48,652 bases of DNA from Sphingobacteriia bacterium 24-36-13 (GCA_002281875.1 NCHN01000021.1:1-48652); one strand, 5' to 3'. Counted from the first letter of the stretch, positions 26,482 to 34,885 are shown. The notes: generated by a model from the sequence alone, not told the origin. Numbers and translations: made by a program.

Positions 26482-26495
26482 TTATTTATTCCATC
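26471..26495. terminator. Hairpin spanning both stop codons of convergent genes
   Basis: GATGGAA(A)TAA (26471-26481) pairs with TTATTCCATC (26486-26495), a stem of 10 pairs with one bulged A and a 4-nt loop. It covers the stop codons of the M28 gene (plus) and the PAP2 gene (minus), which abut without a gap. It has no long U-tract, so function as a bidirectional terminator is only likely. Confidence 0.4.
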
Positions 26496-27102
26496 TTTCG
26501 TTAAATAGATTTTGTATTTGTAATGACAAGAACACCGTGATGTAGGCGCAGATAATTCCTCCGCCTACATCTAGTGGAAAATGTTGTGCCAAATATATTC
26601 TGGAATAACCTGCTAATAATGCTGCAGTAAATCCAATCAACCAAAAATAGGTATAGGGTAGGAGCAAGCATCCTAATAAGAATAAACTAAATGCAGTCGT
26701 AGTATGACCCGAAGGGAAGCTATTATTGCTGTGTACCGTTACACCTTTTACTGTATGTATGGGGTTTTGCAGGGTTGATTCTATTGCTGCAGTTGGTCTG
26801 GCTTCATTGGGATAAATGATTTTCTTTCCTGTTTGCACCAATAAAGTTGAAAGGATAATGGCGCTTAATACCAGCGGCAATAATTTTCTTTTATAAAAGA
26901 TAAAATAAAGCGCTACTGGTACCCAGAAAATGCCATCGCCTGCATGGGTGAAATATTTAAAAAAGAAATCGGCACTTGAACCTAAGTTTTGGTTCAATAA
27001 CAAAAACAAATCTTCTTTTCCACCCAGGAATGAAAATAAAATCAATATCATTCCTGTGGAAATACTAAGGGTGGCTCCTGTTCTAAATGCAGATAAATTC
27101 AT
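26482..27102 (-). CDS. PAP2-superfamily membrane phosphatase
   Basis: A 206-residue multi-pass membrane protein with the three phosphatase signature motifs of the PAP2 family: KKIIYPNEARP (K-x6-RP), SFPSGHTT, and GYSRIYLAQHFPLD (SR-x5-H-x3-D). All catalytic residues are present. Such enzymes dephosphorylate lipid phosphates, for example undecaprenyl diphosphate or phosphatidate; the substrate here is unknown. It is the third gene behind the SAM riboswitch, 11 nt after homoserine dehydrogenase, and so may be controlled by methionine status by read-through. Confidence 0.9.
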   Translation of the reverse strand: MNLSAFRTGATLSISTGMILILFSFLGGKEDLFLLLNQNLGSSADFFFKYFTHAGDGIFWVPVALYFIFYKRKLLPLVLSAIILSTLLVQTGKKIIYPNEARPTAAIESTLQNPIHTVKGVTVHSNNSFPSGHTTTAFSLFLLGCLLLPYTYFWLIGFTAALLAGYSRIYLAQHFPLDVGGGIICAYITVFLSLQIQNLFNERWNK

Positions 27103-27113
27103 CTGTAAATATA

Positions 27114-28370
27114 TTAAATAACTCCTGCTAGCTCAAGGCTTCTTTTTTTTAAGTGAACAATATCCAAATCATCTATAATGGCGTCTGGCGTTAAAACCAG
27201 TGAAGTATTATTTTCCTTCCACCAATTGTTATTGATGAGTTTATTACAATGCAACACACCTATTAAATATTTTCTTTCTGCTTGTGCATGCCATTCTTCT
27301 ATCCATTCAAAATCTTCTCTTGGAATATATTTCCAATCATCAAAACTCACATATACTTTCAGGTAATAATCATTTGACAACTCATGTGGTTGATGGTGGT
27401 ATAATTTTTTATACTCGTATTTATAATTATATCGCAATGCAGCTATATCACTTAATACTGCTGATGCAGTGGGAAAGCTTCCTGCTCCTTTTCCATAGAA
27501 AAATTGTTTATCAGCAAATCCTGATTCAATTACCACCCCATTGTATTCATTTTTCACAAATGACAATTGTTCACTCAATGGTACAAATTGCGGTAATACA
27601 AAAGCTGCTACTTTTCCATTCTTTAATTTTTTAGCTTGTCCTATTAATTTGATGTCAAATCCTTTTTCTTTTGCCACCACTGCATCTGATCCCTGTACAT
27701 TTTGGATACCCGTAAATAAAATTTCGGTAGGCGCACTTACAATACCATATGCATGGTTTAATAAAATGGTCCATTTATTCAATGCATCATATCCTTCTAC
27801 GTCTAGCTTGGGGTTGCTTTCAGCAAACCCCAGTTGCTGTGCCAGCAACAGCGCTTCTGAAAAATCCAGTTTTTCTTCGAACATTTTAGTTAAGATAAAA
27901 TTGGTAGACCCATTTACAATCGCCTTGATTGAGTGCAGCAAGTCGTTGTCATAATACTCTTCTAAGTTTCTGATTACTGGAATAGAAGCGCAAGCTGCCG
28001 CTTCGTATAAGAATGGCAGGTCTGTTTCTTTTTGCAAAGCCAATAAAGCAGGTAAATTGTCTGCAATCATTTTTTTGCTGGCACTTACTACCGACTTTCC
28101 ATTGTTAAGTGCAGTGGATACTATTTCGAATGCAGCCACCGCATCATCAATTACTTCTACAATTACATTGATTGTTGGGTCTTGTAATAATTCGTTTTTA
28201 TCTGAAGTGAAGAGTGCTTCTGGTGCATTTCTTTTTTTGGCTGCATTCTTAATACAGACTTTTTTGATACTCGCTTTTAATGAGGGTGTTTGTTGCAACA
28301 CTTTGTACAAACCTTCTCCTACTACACCAAATCCAAATAATCCAATTGTCAACTGTTTGTGGGTTTCCAT
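27114..28370 (-). CDS. hom: Homoserine dehydrogenase
   Basis: A 418-residue NAD(P)-dependent enzyme that makes homoserine from aspartate semialdehyde, the branch point to threonine and methionine. The N-terminal Rossmann fold begins TIGLFGFGVVGEG (GFGVVG, residues 13-18). The catalytic domain includes AACASIPVIRNLEEYYDND, VNGSTNFILTKMFEE and AESNPKLDVEGYDALNKWTILL, which are typical. There is no aspartokinase fusion. The gene follows the trans-sulfuration enzyme by 30 nt and lies behind the same SAM riboswitch, so this copy serves methionine synthesis and should be turned down by S-adenosylmethionine. Confidence 0.94.
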   Translation of the reverse strand: METHKQLTIGLFGFGVVGEGLYKVLQQTPSLKASIKKVCIKNAAKKRNAPEALFTSDKNELLQDPTINVIVEVIDDAVAAFEIVSTALNNGKSVVSASKKMIADNLPALLALQKETDLPFLYEAAACASIPVIRNLEEYYDNDLLHSIKAIVNGSTNFILTKMFEEKLDFSEALLLAQQLGFAESNPKLDVEGYDALNKWTILLNHAYGIVSAPTEILFTGIQNVQGSDAVVAKEKGFDIKLIGQAKKLKNGKVAAFVLPQFVPLSEQLSFVKNEYNGVVIESGFADKQFFYGKGAGSFPTASAVLSDIAALRYNYKYEYKKLYHHQPHELSNDYYLKVYVSFDDWKYIPREDFEWIEEWHAQAERKYLIGVLHCNKLINNNWWKENNTSLVLTPDAIIDDLDIVHLKKRSLELAGVI

Positions 28371-28400
28371 TTTATTCTTTCTTTTAAAGTTTATTTCTAT

Positions 28401-29588
28401 TTAATATTCGTTGCTTGTTGCGTAAGCATCACTGGATTCTTTTGCTTCAATTGAGTCTAGAACACTTGCTAAATCTGCAATTAAATCTTCTGCTTCTTCC
28501 AATCCAATAGACAAGCGAATCAAGCTATCACTTACACCCGCAGCCCTTCTTTTTTCTACTGGAATAGATTTATGGGTCATATTCGCTGGATGTGAAATCA
28601 AGCTTTTGATTCCACCCAAGCTTTCTGCTAACTTGAATAATTGTGTATTGCTCACTAATTCCACTGCTGCCTCATTGGTATCATTTACTAAACTGAAAGA
28701 AATAATTCCGCCTCCTGTTTTAGATTGAGTAAGCGCCAATTCGTGATTGGGATGAGAAGATAGTCCTGGATAATACACCTGCGCTATAGCTGGATGTGTA
28801 GTTAAATACTGTGCTACTTTTAAAGCAGTTCTGCTATGGTGTTTCATGCGCAAATGCAAGGTTTCAATTCCTCTAATCACCAACCAACTATCAAAGGGTG
28901 CCAACACTGCCCCACAAGCATTTTGAAAAAACTTTAGTCTTGCTCCAACTTGTTCATCCTTAGCTACCAATATCCCAGCAATTAAATCACTGTGTCCACC
29001 CAAGTATTTGGTGGCACTATGTATCACAATATCTGCGCCTAATAGTAAAGGTTGTTGTAATACTGGGGTTGCAAAAGTATTGTCTACGCAAAGCAGACAG
29101 TTATTGGCTTTGGCAATTTTTGCAATTGCTGAAATATCAGATATTTTCAACGTAGGGTTGGTGGGTGTTTCTAACCAAATTAGTTTGGTGTTGGGGGTAA
29201 TGGCTGCATCCACTTTTTCTAGATCACTGGTATCTACAAACTGTACTTTAATTCCATACTGCTCATACACTGCAGTAAACAAACGATAAGCACCTCCATA
29301 AATATCATCTACAGCTACAATTTCATCTCCAGATTTTAAGAGTTTTACTACTGCATCAATGGCAGCCAATCCGCTGGCAAATGCCAATCCTGTTGCACCA
29401 AATTCTAGTTTAGCCATTAGTTCTTCTAGTGTTGCCCTGGTTGGATTATTTGATCTTGAATAATCATAGCCCTTGTTTACGCCGGGGGCTTCTTGCACAA
29501 ATGTGCTGGTTTGATAAATGGGAACTGAAATAGCTCCGGTAAGCGGATCTACCGGGATGCTGTGAATGAGTTGTGTTGCACTGAGCAT
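28401..29588 (-). CDS. Trans-sulfuration PLP enzyme (cystathionine gamma-synthase/lyase type)
   Basis: A 395-residue Cys/Met-metabolism PLP-dependent enzyme. The PLP lysine is K194 in HSATKYLGGHSD. Other motifs are YDYSRSNNPTRATLEELMA, AFASGLAAI, DDIYGGAYRLF and LIRLSIGLEEAEDLI. By sequence alone it could be cystathionine gamma-synthase (metB), gamma-lyase or an O-acetylhomoserine sulfhydrylase. Control by a SAM riboswitch and co-transcription with homoserine dehydrogenase argue for the methionine-making direction (inference). The ATG at 29588 starts about 75 nt after the terminator of the riboswitch. Confidence 0.9.
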   Translation of the reverse strand: MLSATQLIHSIPVDPLTGAISVPIYQTSTFVQEAPGVNKGYDYSRSNNPTRATLEELMAKLEFGATGLAFASGLAAIDAVVKLLKSGDEIVAVDDIYGGAYRLFTAVYEQYGIKVQFVDTSDLEKVDAAITPNTKLIWLETPTNPTLKISDISAIAKIAKANNCLLCVDNTFATPVLQQPLLLGADIVIHSATKYLGGHSDLIAGILVAKDEQVGARLKFFQNACGAVLAPFDSWLVIRGIETLHLRMKHHSRTALKVAQYLTTHPAIAQVYYPGLSSHPNHELALTQSKTGGGIISFSLVNDTNEAAVELVSNTQLFKLAESLGGIKSLISHPANMTHKSIPVEKRRAAGVSDSLIRLSIGLEEAEDLIADLASVLDSIEAKESSDAYATSNEY

Positions 29589-29661
29589 GATACGATGTTT
29601 TTTTGTTAAAAAATATCGTTCTTGTTAATCTCAAGGTGAAGTTGTTTTCATGGTTTGCACC

Positions 29662-29694
29662 AAAAAAAAAACCCACCTGATAAAATCAGATGGG
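29662..29694 (-). terminator. Riboswitch-controlled intrinsic terminator
   Basis: On the minus strand CCCATCTGAT pairs with ATCAGGTGGG around a 3-nt loop (29672-29694; one G-U pair), followed by ten U (29662-29671). It lies between the SAM aptamer and the first gene. Its 5' arm and loop (29679-29690) can instead pair with the 3' side of the aptamer P1 helix, making an antiterminator. Confidence 0.9.
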
Positions 29695-29738
29695 CATATA
29701 TAATTTTCCTCGCGGTAATAATAAAAGCTTGACTCTGA

Positions 29739-29861
29739 CTTATCTTCCCCGTTGCAGTTTAATGCAATCAGGATGGAATTGGCACCTTCATACTACTGAG
29801 TGAACGTAATATGGGTTGCCAAGGCTTCACAGGGCCAAAACCCTCCGCCTTTCTTGATAAG
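29739..29861 (-). promoter_or_regulatory. SAM-I riboswitch (S-box) aptamer
   Basis: On the minus strand the aptamer runs from CTTATCAAG (29853-29861) to AGATAAG (29739-29745), which together make the P1 helix. Between them are the family hallmarks: AGGCGGAGGG, GGCCCTGTGAAGCCTTGGCA, AACC, then AAGGTGCCAATTCC. These conserved parts form the P2 kink-turn and the SAM pocket. The genes downstream (trans-sulfuration enzyme, homoserine dehydrogenase) are classic targets. With SAM bound, P1 forms and the terminator at 29662-29694 folds. Without SAM, 29734-29744 pairs with 29679-29690 (11 pairs, one bulge), and transcription continues. Confidence 0.95.
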
Positions 29862-29879
29862 ATTATTAAAGAACTACTG

Positions 29880-29911
29880 CAAAGATAATGCAGCAGTTTT
29901 AATCCACCAAA
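29880..29911 (-). promoter_or_regulatory. Promoter of the SAM-riboswitch operon
   Basis: On the minus strand TTTG (29908-29911) and a perfect TATCTTTG (29880-29887) are separated by 20 nt. Transcription would start about 10-15 nt before the aptamer P1. Confidence 0.75.
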
Positions 29912-29919
29912 TTAAAAGT

Positions 29920-29934
29920 CTACTAATTTAGTAG
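29920..29934. other. 15-bp palindrome between the methionine operon and uvrA promoters
   Basis: CTACTAA-T-TTAGTAG is a perfect 7+7 bp inverted repeat. It lies 8 nt behind the -33 box of the riboswitch promoter and about 38 nt before the -33 box of uvrA, so it could be an operator for either gene or for neither. Confidence 0.3.
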
Positions 29935-29971
29935 GGTAATATAATTTTTCCTTTTTTATCCATTCGCAAAC

Positions 29972-30001
29972 ATTGAAGGGCTTCCCTTGTTTGTATCTTT
30001 A
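29972..30001 (+). promoter_or_regulatory. Probable uvrA promoter
   Basis: ATTG (29972-29975) and TATCTTTA (29994-30001) are separated by 18 nt. The ATG follows at 30011, giving a leader of only a few bases. The match is good but not perfect, and it argues against an upstream TTG start at 29987, which would lie before the transcription start. Confidence 0.5.
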
Positions 30002-30010
30002 ACCTCCATT

Positions 30011-32878
30011 ATGGCAAAGAAAGAAATTGGCAAGCAACCCATCCTTGAGAACGACCAGGATTATATTCAGGTTTTTGGTGCTAAGGAACATAATTTAAAA
30101 AATATTGATATCTCTATTCCTAAAAACAAATTAGTTGTTTTTACAGGGGTGAGTGGAAGCGGTAAATCTTCTTTGGCTTTTGATACCATTTACAATGAAG
30201 GTCAACGCCGATACATGGAAAGCTTTGGTGCCTATGCCAGACAATTCATGGGCGATATGGAAAGACCTGATGTAGATAAAATTACGGGTCTATCTCCAGT
30301 GATTTCTATTGAACAAAAAACCACCAATAAGAATCCTAGATCAACTGTTGGAACGGTTACAGAAGTCTACGATTTTCTAAGATTATTGTATGCAAGAATT
30401 GGAGAAGCATACAGTTATGAGACCGGTAAAAAAATGGTGAAGTTTAGTGAAGAGGAAATTGTAGAAAATATTTATGCTCGTTTCAAAAATAAGAAAGTCA
30501 GTTTATTAGCTCCTTTAATTAGGGGTAGAAAAGGTCACTATAGAGAATTGTTCGAAGAGATCCGCAAAAAAGGTTTTTTAAAAGTACGTGTAGACGGAGA
30601 GATTTTAGACCTCACTCCCAAGTTGCAAGTAGATCGTTATAAAATTCACGATATTGAAGTAGTCATCGATCGATTACCGGTTACTGATGAAATGCGCGTT
30701 CGAGTGAGTCAAAGTGTGCAACAATCCCTTAAAATGGGTAAAGATTTATTATTTCTATTATTGAATGATAGCAATAAAACGATTCAATATTCTAAACAGT
30801 TAATGTGCGAAGACACGGGAATTAGCTATGAAGAGCCTTCTCCCAATGCGTTTTCCTTTAACTCTCCTTATGGCGCTTGCCCTACTTGTAAAGGTTTGGG
30901 AAATGTTTACTCAATTGATATGTCGGCGGTTATTCCTGATAATACATTGAGTATTAAAGAGGGAGGTATTGCTCCACTGGGTGTGCAGCGTGATGCATAT
31001 ATGTTTAGAAATGTAGAGCAGTTGGCTAAGAAGAATAAAATTAATTTAGATAAGCCCATAAAAGATTTACCCATTGCTGGATTAAATATTTTATTATACG
31101 GTAGTCCGGAGGGAGATAGTTTAGAAATTGATAATCCAGAGGAAATTGCTGGTATTGATCCATATAGTGGAGATTTTGAAGGAATTATTCCTATGCTTAA
31201 GCGTTGGTTCACTGGTGTTAAAAGTGACGGTATGCGCGAATGGGTTGAGCAATATATGGAATTGAAATTATGTTCCAGTTGCCATGGTAATCGTTTGAAA
31301 AAAGAGAGTCTTTGGTTTAAAGTAGACAACAAAAACATTGCTGAATTAAGTGCACTCAATTTAGATAAGCTACAACAATGGTTTGATGGCATTGAAGAAA
31401 GGTTGAATAAAAAACAAAACCTGATTGCCAAAGATATTTTGAAAGAGATAAGAGAAAGATTACAATTTTTGTTAGATGTTGGGTTAACTTATCTTTCTTT
31501 AAGCAGGTCTTCTAGAACCCTTAGTGGGGGGGAGTCTCAGCGGATAAGGCTGGCTACTCAAATTGGTTCTCAATTACAAGGCATTACTTATATTTTAGAT
31601 GAGCCTTCTATTGGTTTGCATCAAAGAGACAATCATCAATTGATTTATGCACTTAAAAATCTTCGTGATATTGGTAATAGTGTTCTAGTAGTAGAGCATG
31701 ATAAAGATATTATGTTGGCTTCTGATTATTTGGTAGATATAGGTCCTAGGGCAGGTAAGTATGGGGGTAATATTGTTGCAGAAGGAACTCCCGCAGAAGT
31801 ATTGGCTTCTAATTCTGATACCGCTCAATATTTAAATGGGCAAAAATCAATTGCAGTTCCTTTGGAAAGAAGAATTGGAAATGGAAAAGAATTGATTTTA
31901 AAAGGCGCTTCTGGAAATAATTTAAAAAATGTTACGGTACATTTTCCCTTGGGTAAATTGATTGTGGTGAGTGGCGTGAGTGGTAGTGGTAAAAGCACTT
32001 TAATTAATGAAACCTTATATCCTCTTTTATCTAAGCATTGTTACAATAGCAAAGTGAATCCCATGCCTTTTGTTTCGGTGAAAGGCTTAGAGCATATTGA
32101 CAAGGTAATTGAGATTGATCAATCACCCATTGGCAGAACACCTAGAAGTAATCCGGCTACCTATTGTGGTTTCTTTACCGAAATAAGAACATTATTTGCT
32201 GCAATACCTGAAGCTAAAATCAGGGGCTATGCGGCTGGCCGTTTCTCTTTTAATGTTAAAGGAGGTCGTTGTGATGTTTGTGAAGGTGGTGGTATGAAAG
32301 TAATTGAAATGAACTTTCTACCAGATGTTTATGTGAACTGTGAAAAGTGCAATGGTAAAAGATACAATCGCGAAACGTTGGAAATAAGGTATAAAGGCAA
32401 GTCTATTAGTGATGTGCTAAACATGACGGTAGATGAAGCTTGTGATTTTTTTCAGCCTGTACCTTACTTGTACCGTAAAATTAAAGTATTACAAGACGTT
32501 GGCTTGGGTTATGTAACATTGGGACAGTCTGCAGTAACACTCAGTGGAGGCGAAGCCCAGCGTGTAAAGTTGGCAACAGAGTTGGGTAAAAAAGATACGG
32601 GTAAAACTTTTTATATTTTAGATGAACCCACTACGGGTTTGCATTTTCAAGACATCAGTCATTTACTAGATGTATTAAATAAATTGGTAGATAGAGGTAA
32701 TTCGGTGCTGGTAATTGAACACAATTTAGATGTGGTTAAAATGGCCGATCATGTTATTGATTTAGGTCCTGAAGGAGGTGATGGCGGTGGTCAAATTTTA
32801 TTTGAGGGCACGCCAGAGAAATTGCTCTTGCACAAATCCAGCCATACTGCTCGCTTTTTAAAAGCAGAAATGAATTAA
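30011..32878 (+). CDS. uvrA: UvrA, excinuclease ABC subunit A
   Basis: A 955-residue nucleotide-excision-repair ATPase that finds DNA damage with UvrB. It is a tandem ABC protein: the first Walker A is GVSGSGKSS (46-54), the first signature is LSGGESQRIRLA, and the second half repeats these as GVSGSGKST and LSGGEAQRVKLA. Two zinc modules are visible, CPTCKGLGNVY...CSSCHG, and CDVCEGGG...CEKCNG. The UvrB-interacting and insertion regions are in place, and the length is usual. I use the ATG at 30011, since a promoter -7 box lies at 29994-30001. A small gene follows 9 nt later. Confidence 0.97.
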   Translation: MAKKEIGKQPILENDQDYIQVFGAKEHNLKNIDISIPKNKLVVFTGVSGSGKSSLAFDTIYNEGQRRYMESFGAYARQFMGDMERPDVDKITGLSPVISIEQKTTNKNPRSTVGTVTEVYDFLRLLYARIGEAYSYETGKKMVKFSEEEIVENIYARFKNKKVSLLAPLIRGRKGHYRELFEEIRKKGFLKVRVDGEILDLTPKLQVDRYKIHDIEVVIDRLPVTDEMRVRVSQSVQQSLKMGKDLLFLLLNDSNKTIQYSKQLMCEDTGISYEEPSPNAFSFNSPYGACPTCKGLGNVYSIDMSAVIPDNTLSIKEGGIAPLGVQRDAYMFRNVEQLAKKNKINLDKPIKDLPIAGLNILLYGSPEGDSLEIDNPEEIAGIDPYSGDFEGIIPMLKRWFTGVKSDGMREWVEQYMELKLCSSCHGNRLKKESLWFKVDNKNIAELSALNLDKLQQWFDGIEERLNKKQNLIAKDILKEIRERLQFLLDVGLTYLSLSRSSRTLSGGESQRIRLATQIGSQLQGITYILDEPSIGLHQRDNHQLIYALKNLRDIGNSVLVVEHDKDIMLASDYLVDIGPRAGKYGGNIVAEGTPAEVLASNSDTAQYLNGQKSIAVPLERRIGNGKELILKGASGNNLKNVTVHFPLGKLIVVSGVSGSGKSTLINETLYPLLSKHCYNSKVNPMPFVSVKGLEHIDKVIEIDQSPIGRTPRSNPATYCGFFTEIRTLFAAIPEAKIRGYAAGRFSFNVKGGRCDVCEGGGMKVIEMNFLPDVYVNCEKCNGKRYNRETLEIRYKGKSISDVLNMTVDEACDFFQPVPYLYRKIKVLQDVGLGYVTLGQSAVTLSGGEAQRVKLATELGKKDTGKTFYILDEPTTGLHFQDISHLLDVLNKLVDRGNSVLVIEHNLDVVKMADHVIDLGPEGGDGGGQILFEGTPEKLLLHKSSHTARFLKAEMN

Positions 32879-32887
32879 CTTCAAGCC

Positions 32888-33379
32888 ATGAATTTAAATG
32901 ATTTAAATTTTTTACCTGAGTGGGACGAAAGCAGGTATAAAGTAGGTCCTGGTGATGCTGCCGAAGAATGGCGCAGAGGACCAGCTAGAGCAATTGCTAA
33001 AGCAATGTATAATCAATGGAGAGAAGTATTTGGCTTAGTGATTGCTTTTGCGGAAAACCTAGCTGATGATGGAGAAGAAACACATCCAGCTTCTACTAAG
33101 GCATTAATATATGAGAACGTAATGATTGTAGCGCCAAAAATTATTGGCGCCATTAGTATGGATTTGTATGTACTCAAAATGGAAAATGCATCCAATATTA
33201 GAACCAATGCCAAGCAAATGATGGAGCAGATTGGTTTTGCGGTTTTAATGGGCTGGGCAGACGAGTCGCACAAACAAGTAATTGAAGATGCACTGTACAA
33301 ATTTAGAGAGCTTTACAAACAATGGGTAAGCACATTTCAAAAAGATGCTTACGAAGATGAATGGGGATTATTTGTTTAG
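32888..33379 (+). CDS. Conserved small protein of unknown function
   Basis: A 163-residue soluble, mostly helical protein without signal peptide or membrane segment. I do not recognise its family. Features are an acidic start (FLPEWDESRYKVGPGDAAEEWRRGP), a run of alternating hydrophobic and charged helices, and an acidic aromatic end (DAYEDEWGLFV). Codon use and a 9-nt spacing after uvrA suggest it is a real gene in the same transcript. Its stop codon overlaps that of the convergent membrane protein gene by 4 nt. A role with DNA repair is only suggested by position. Confidence 0.75.
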   Translation: MNLNDLNFLPEWDESRYKVGPGDAAEEWRRGPARAIAKAMYNQWREVFGLVIAFAENLADDGEETHPASTKALIYENVMIVAPKIIGAISMDLYVLKMENASNIRTNAKQMMEQIGFAVLMGWADESHKQVIEDALYKFRELYKQWVSTFQKDAYEDEWGLFV

Positions 33380-33786
33380 TAGTCTGATTTCTTGGTATGC
33401 ATTGGCTTCCAAATTAAATAGTAGTAGGCGAGTATTAGTATTCCTATAGTAAAAGGAATAATAGCTAAGTGCTTAAAAGTGTAGTCTCCCCCAATTATTT
33501 TGTGGTCGAACCCAAAAAATTCACTGACCATCCAATAGGAGTTGGCAGAAATCCAAACGGTAATTGCCAAATTATGGCATAATTCTGAAACGTATTGTCT
33601 GGTTCTATAGGCAATTACGATTGATATGATTAGGGTGGGTATAATCATAACAGTTCCCAACCATTTTAAACCTAAACACCATGCTACGTCTTTGAATAGC
33701 CAGAAAACGATATGTAGGTTTTCCATCTTTCTATATTTCAATGGAATATCATATCTGTTGTTGTGAACCGAAGGGGCTTGCTCCAT
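33376..33786 (-). CDS. Small multi-pass membrane protein of unknown function
   Basis: A 136-residue protein with about four membrane segments (near 25-45, 45-60, 72-90 and 105-125) and a basic C-terminal tail (WKPMHTKKSDY). I recognise no family. The hydrophobic pattern, rich in W, F and Y, is not random, so it is probably real. It is the downstream member of a minus-strand run, 42 nt after the FAD oxidoreductase gene. Its stop overlaps that of the gene at 32888-33379. Confidence 0.7.
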   Translation of the reverse strand: MEQAPSVHNNRYDIPLKYRKMENLHIVFWLFKDVAWCLGLKWLGTVMIIPTLIISIVIAYRTRQYVSELCHNLAITVWISANSYWMVSEFFGFDHKIIGGDYTFKHLAIIPFTIGILILAYYYLIWKPMHTKKSDY

Positions 33787-33828
33787 GCCTAATTTATTTG
33801 AGGCACAATATTAATTTTTTGTAACCAA

Positions 33829-34881
33829 TTAGCGGCTTAAAATATTTTTGAATCGTTGTACATCGGCCAATGGGTGTAAAGGTTTACCATTAATCATATG
33901 TTGCGTGAGCTGATGTGCAAAATAAGGAGCAAGGCTACAACCCTTGGTGCCAGTGCCATTTAATACCCCTATGTTTTTTTGCACTGGATGAAAGCCTACA
34001 AAAGGTCTCCGTTCCACATTGGCTGGCCTTTCTGAAGCTAAATGGTCTACTATTTTAAAGGGAAGCTTTAGCCAATTTTGTAACTGTTGGGTTGTTTTGT
34101 CGTAAAAAGATTGGGTGGGTTGTAAATGCTCATATTTCCATTCATAAGTAGATCCTATCCAAAACAAATCCTCTTTCCATGGAACTATACTGATACCTTG
34201 TTTAAATATATTATTTCTAGGCAAGTCTGGAATTGATGCAATTAGGGCTTCTCCTTTATTGCTCGCATAGGGCAGTAATTCAAAATATGGATTATTGATT
34301 CCCCCAGTTCCTTCGCAAAAAACAATTTGATTGGCTTTAACCCCTTTCCATTCTACCCCATTTGGCTGAATGATGCAATCATCCCACTCAAATTTTTCTT
34401 CTATCAAGGCATTTTGTAGGATTAATTTTTTTCTGAATGCAATAAGCATTTCTTGTAGTTGAATTAACCAACATGGATGAATTTCTCCAACACCAATTAG
34501 CAAATGAAAATACGGCTCCCATATTTGTTCATCCACCACACTTAAGTATTCCTTTTCTTTAAGTAATCTTTCTGAAAACGCAATCTTGTTTTGTGGGGTA
34601 GCGTGAAAGTCAAGAATATTGCATTGTGCAATTAATTGTGTTGCTAATTCTTTTCCCAATTGGGTATACGCATCTACTGCAAATGGCATGAAAAGCTCTA
34701 TTTCCCAGGTACGTACAATTCTTCTTCCTGTTACCGGATTAATCACCCCGCTGGCTACTTTGGTTGCACTATTGGGTCTAGATTCGTCTATTACCATAAC
34801 CTGTTGTCCTGCCTTCATCAGATTCCAACTCAGCATAGTGCCGCATAATCCTTGTCCTATAATGATTGTATCAACCTGCAT
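33829..34881 (-). CDS. FAD-dependent oxidoreductase (DAO/glycine oxidase type)
   Basis: A 350-residue flavoprotein of the D-amino-acid-oxidase fold. The dinucleotide-binding motif is IIIGQGLCG (6-14), followed by VIDESRPNSATKVASGVINPVTGRR, whose SGVINP part is typical of the DAO family. Near the end, RPANVERRPFVGFHP and GTGTKGCSLAPYFAHQL form the closing FAD contact. The substrate is unknown; candidates are amino acids or a thiamin or tRNA-related amine. It is only 4 nt behind the alpha-2-macroglobulin-like gene, so the two are probably co-transcribed, although no shared role is apparent. Confidence 0.86.
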   Translation of the reverse strand: MQVDTIIIGQGLCGTMLSWNLMKAGQQVMVIDESRPNSATKVASGVINPVTGRRIVRTWEIELFMPFAVDAYTQLGKELATQLIAQCNILDFHATPQNKIAFSERLLKEKEYLSVVDEQIWEPYFHLLIGVGEIHPCWLIQLQEMLIAFRKKLILQNALIEEKFEWDDCIIQPNGVEWKGVKANQIVFCEGTGGINNPYFELLPYASNKGEALIASIPDLPRNNIFKQGISIVPWKEDLFWIGSTYEWKYEHLQPTQSFYDKTTQQLQNWLKLPFKIVDHLASERPANVERRPFVGFHPVQKNIGVLNGTGTKGCSLAPYFAHQLTQHMINGKPLHPLADVQRFKNILSR

Positions 34882-34885
34882 AGTG

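Noticed and set aside
29464-29676. Minus-strand open frame over the metB leader
   Set aside because: It lies out of frame over the start of the trans-sulfuration gene and reads into the riboswitch terminator. It has no protein-like composition.
30907-31431. Long open frame antisense to uvrA
   Set aside because: The uvrA frame is fully conserved in sequence motifs here. The antisense frame arises from codon bias and has no recognisable domain.
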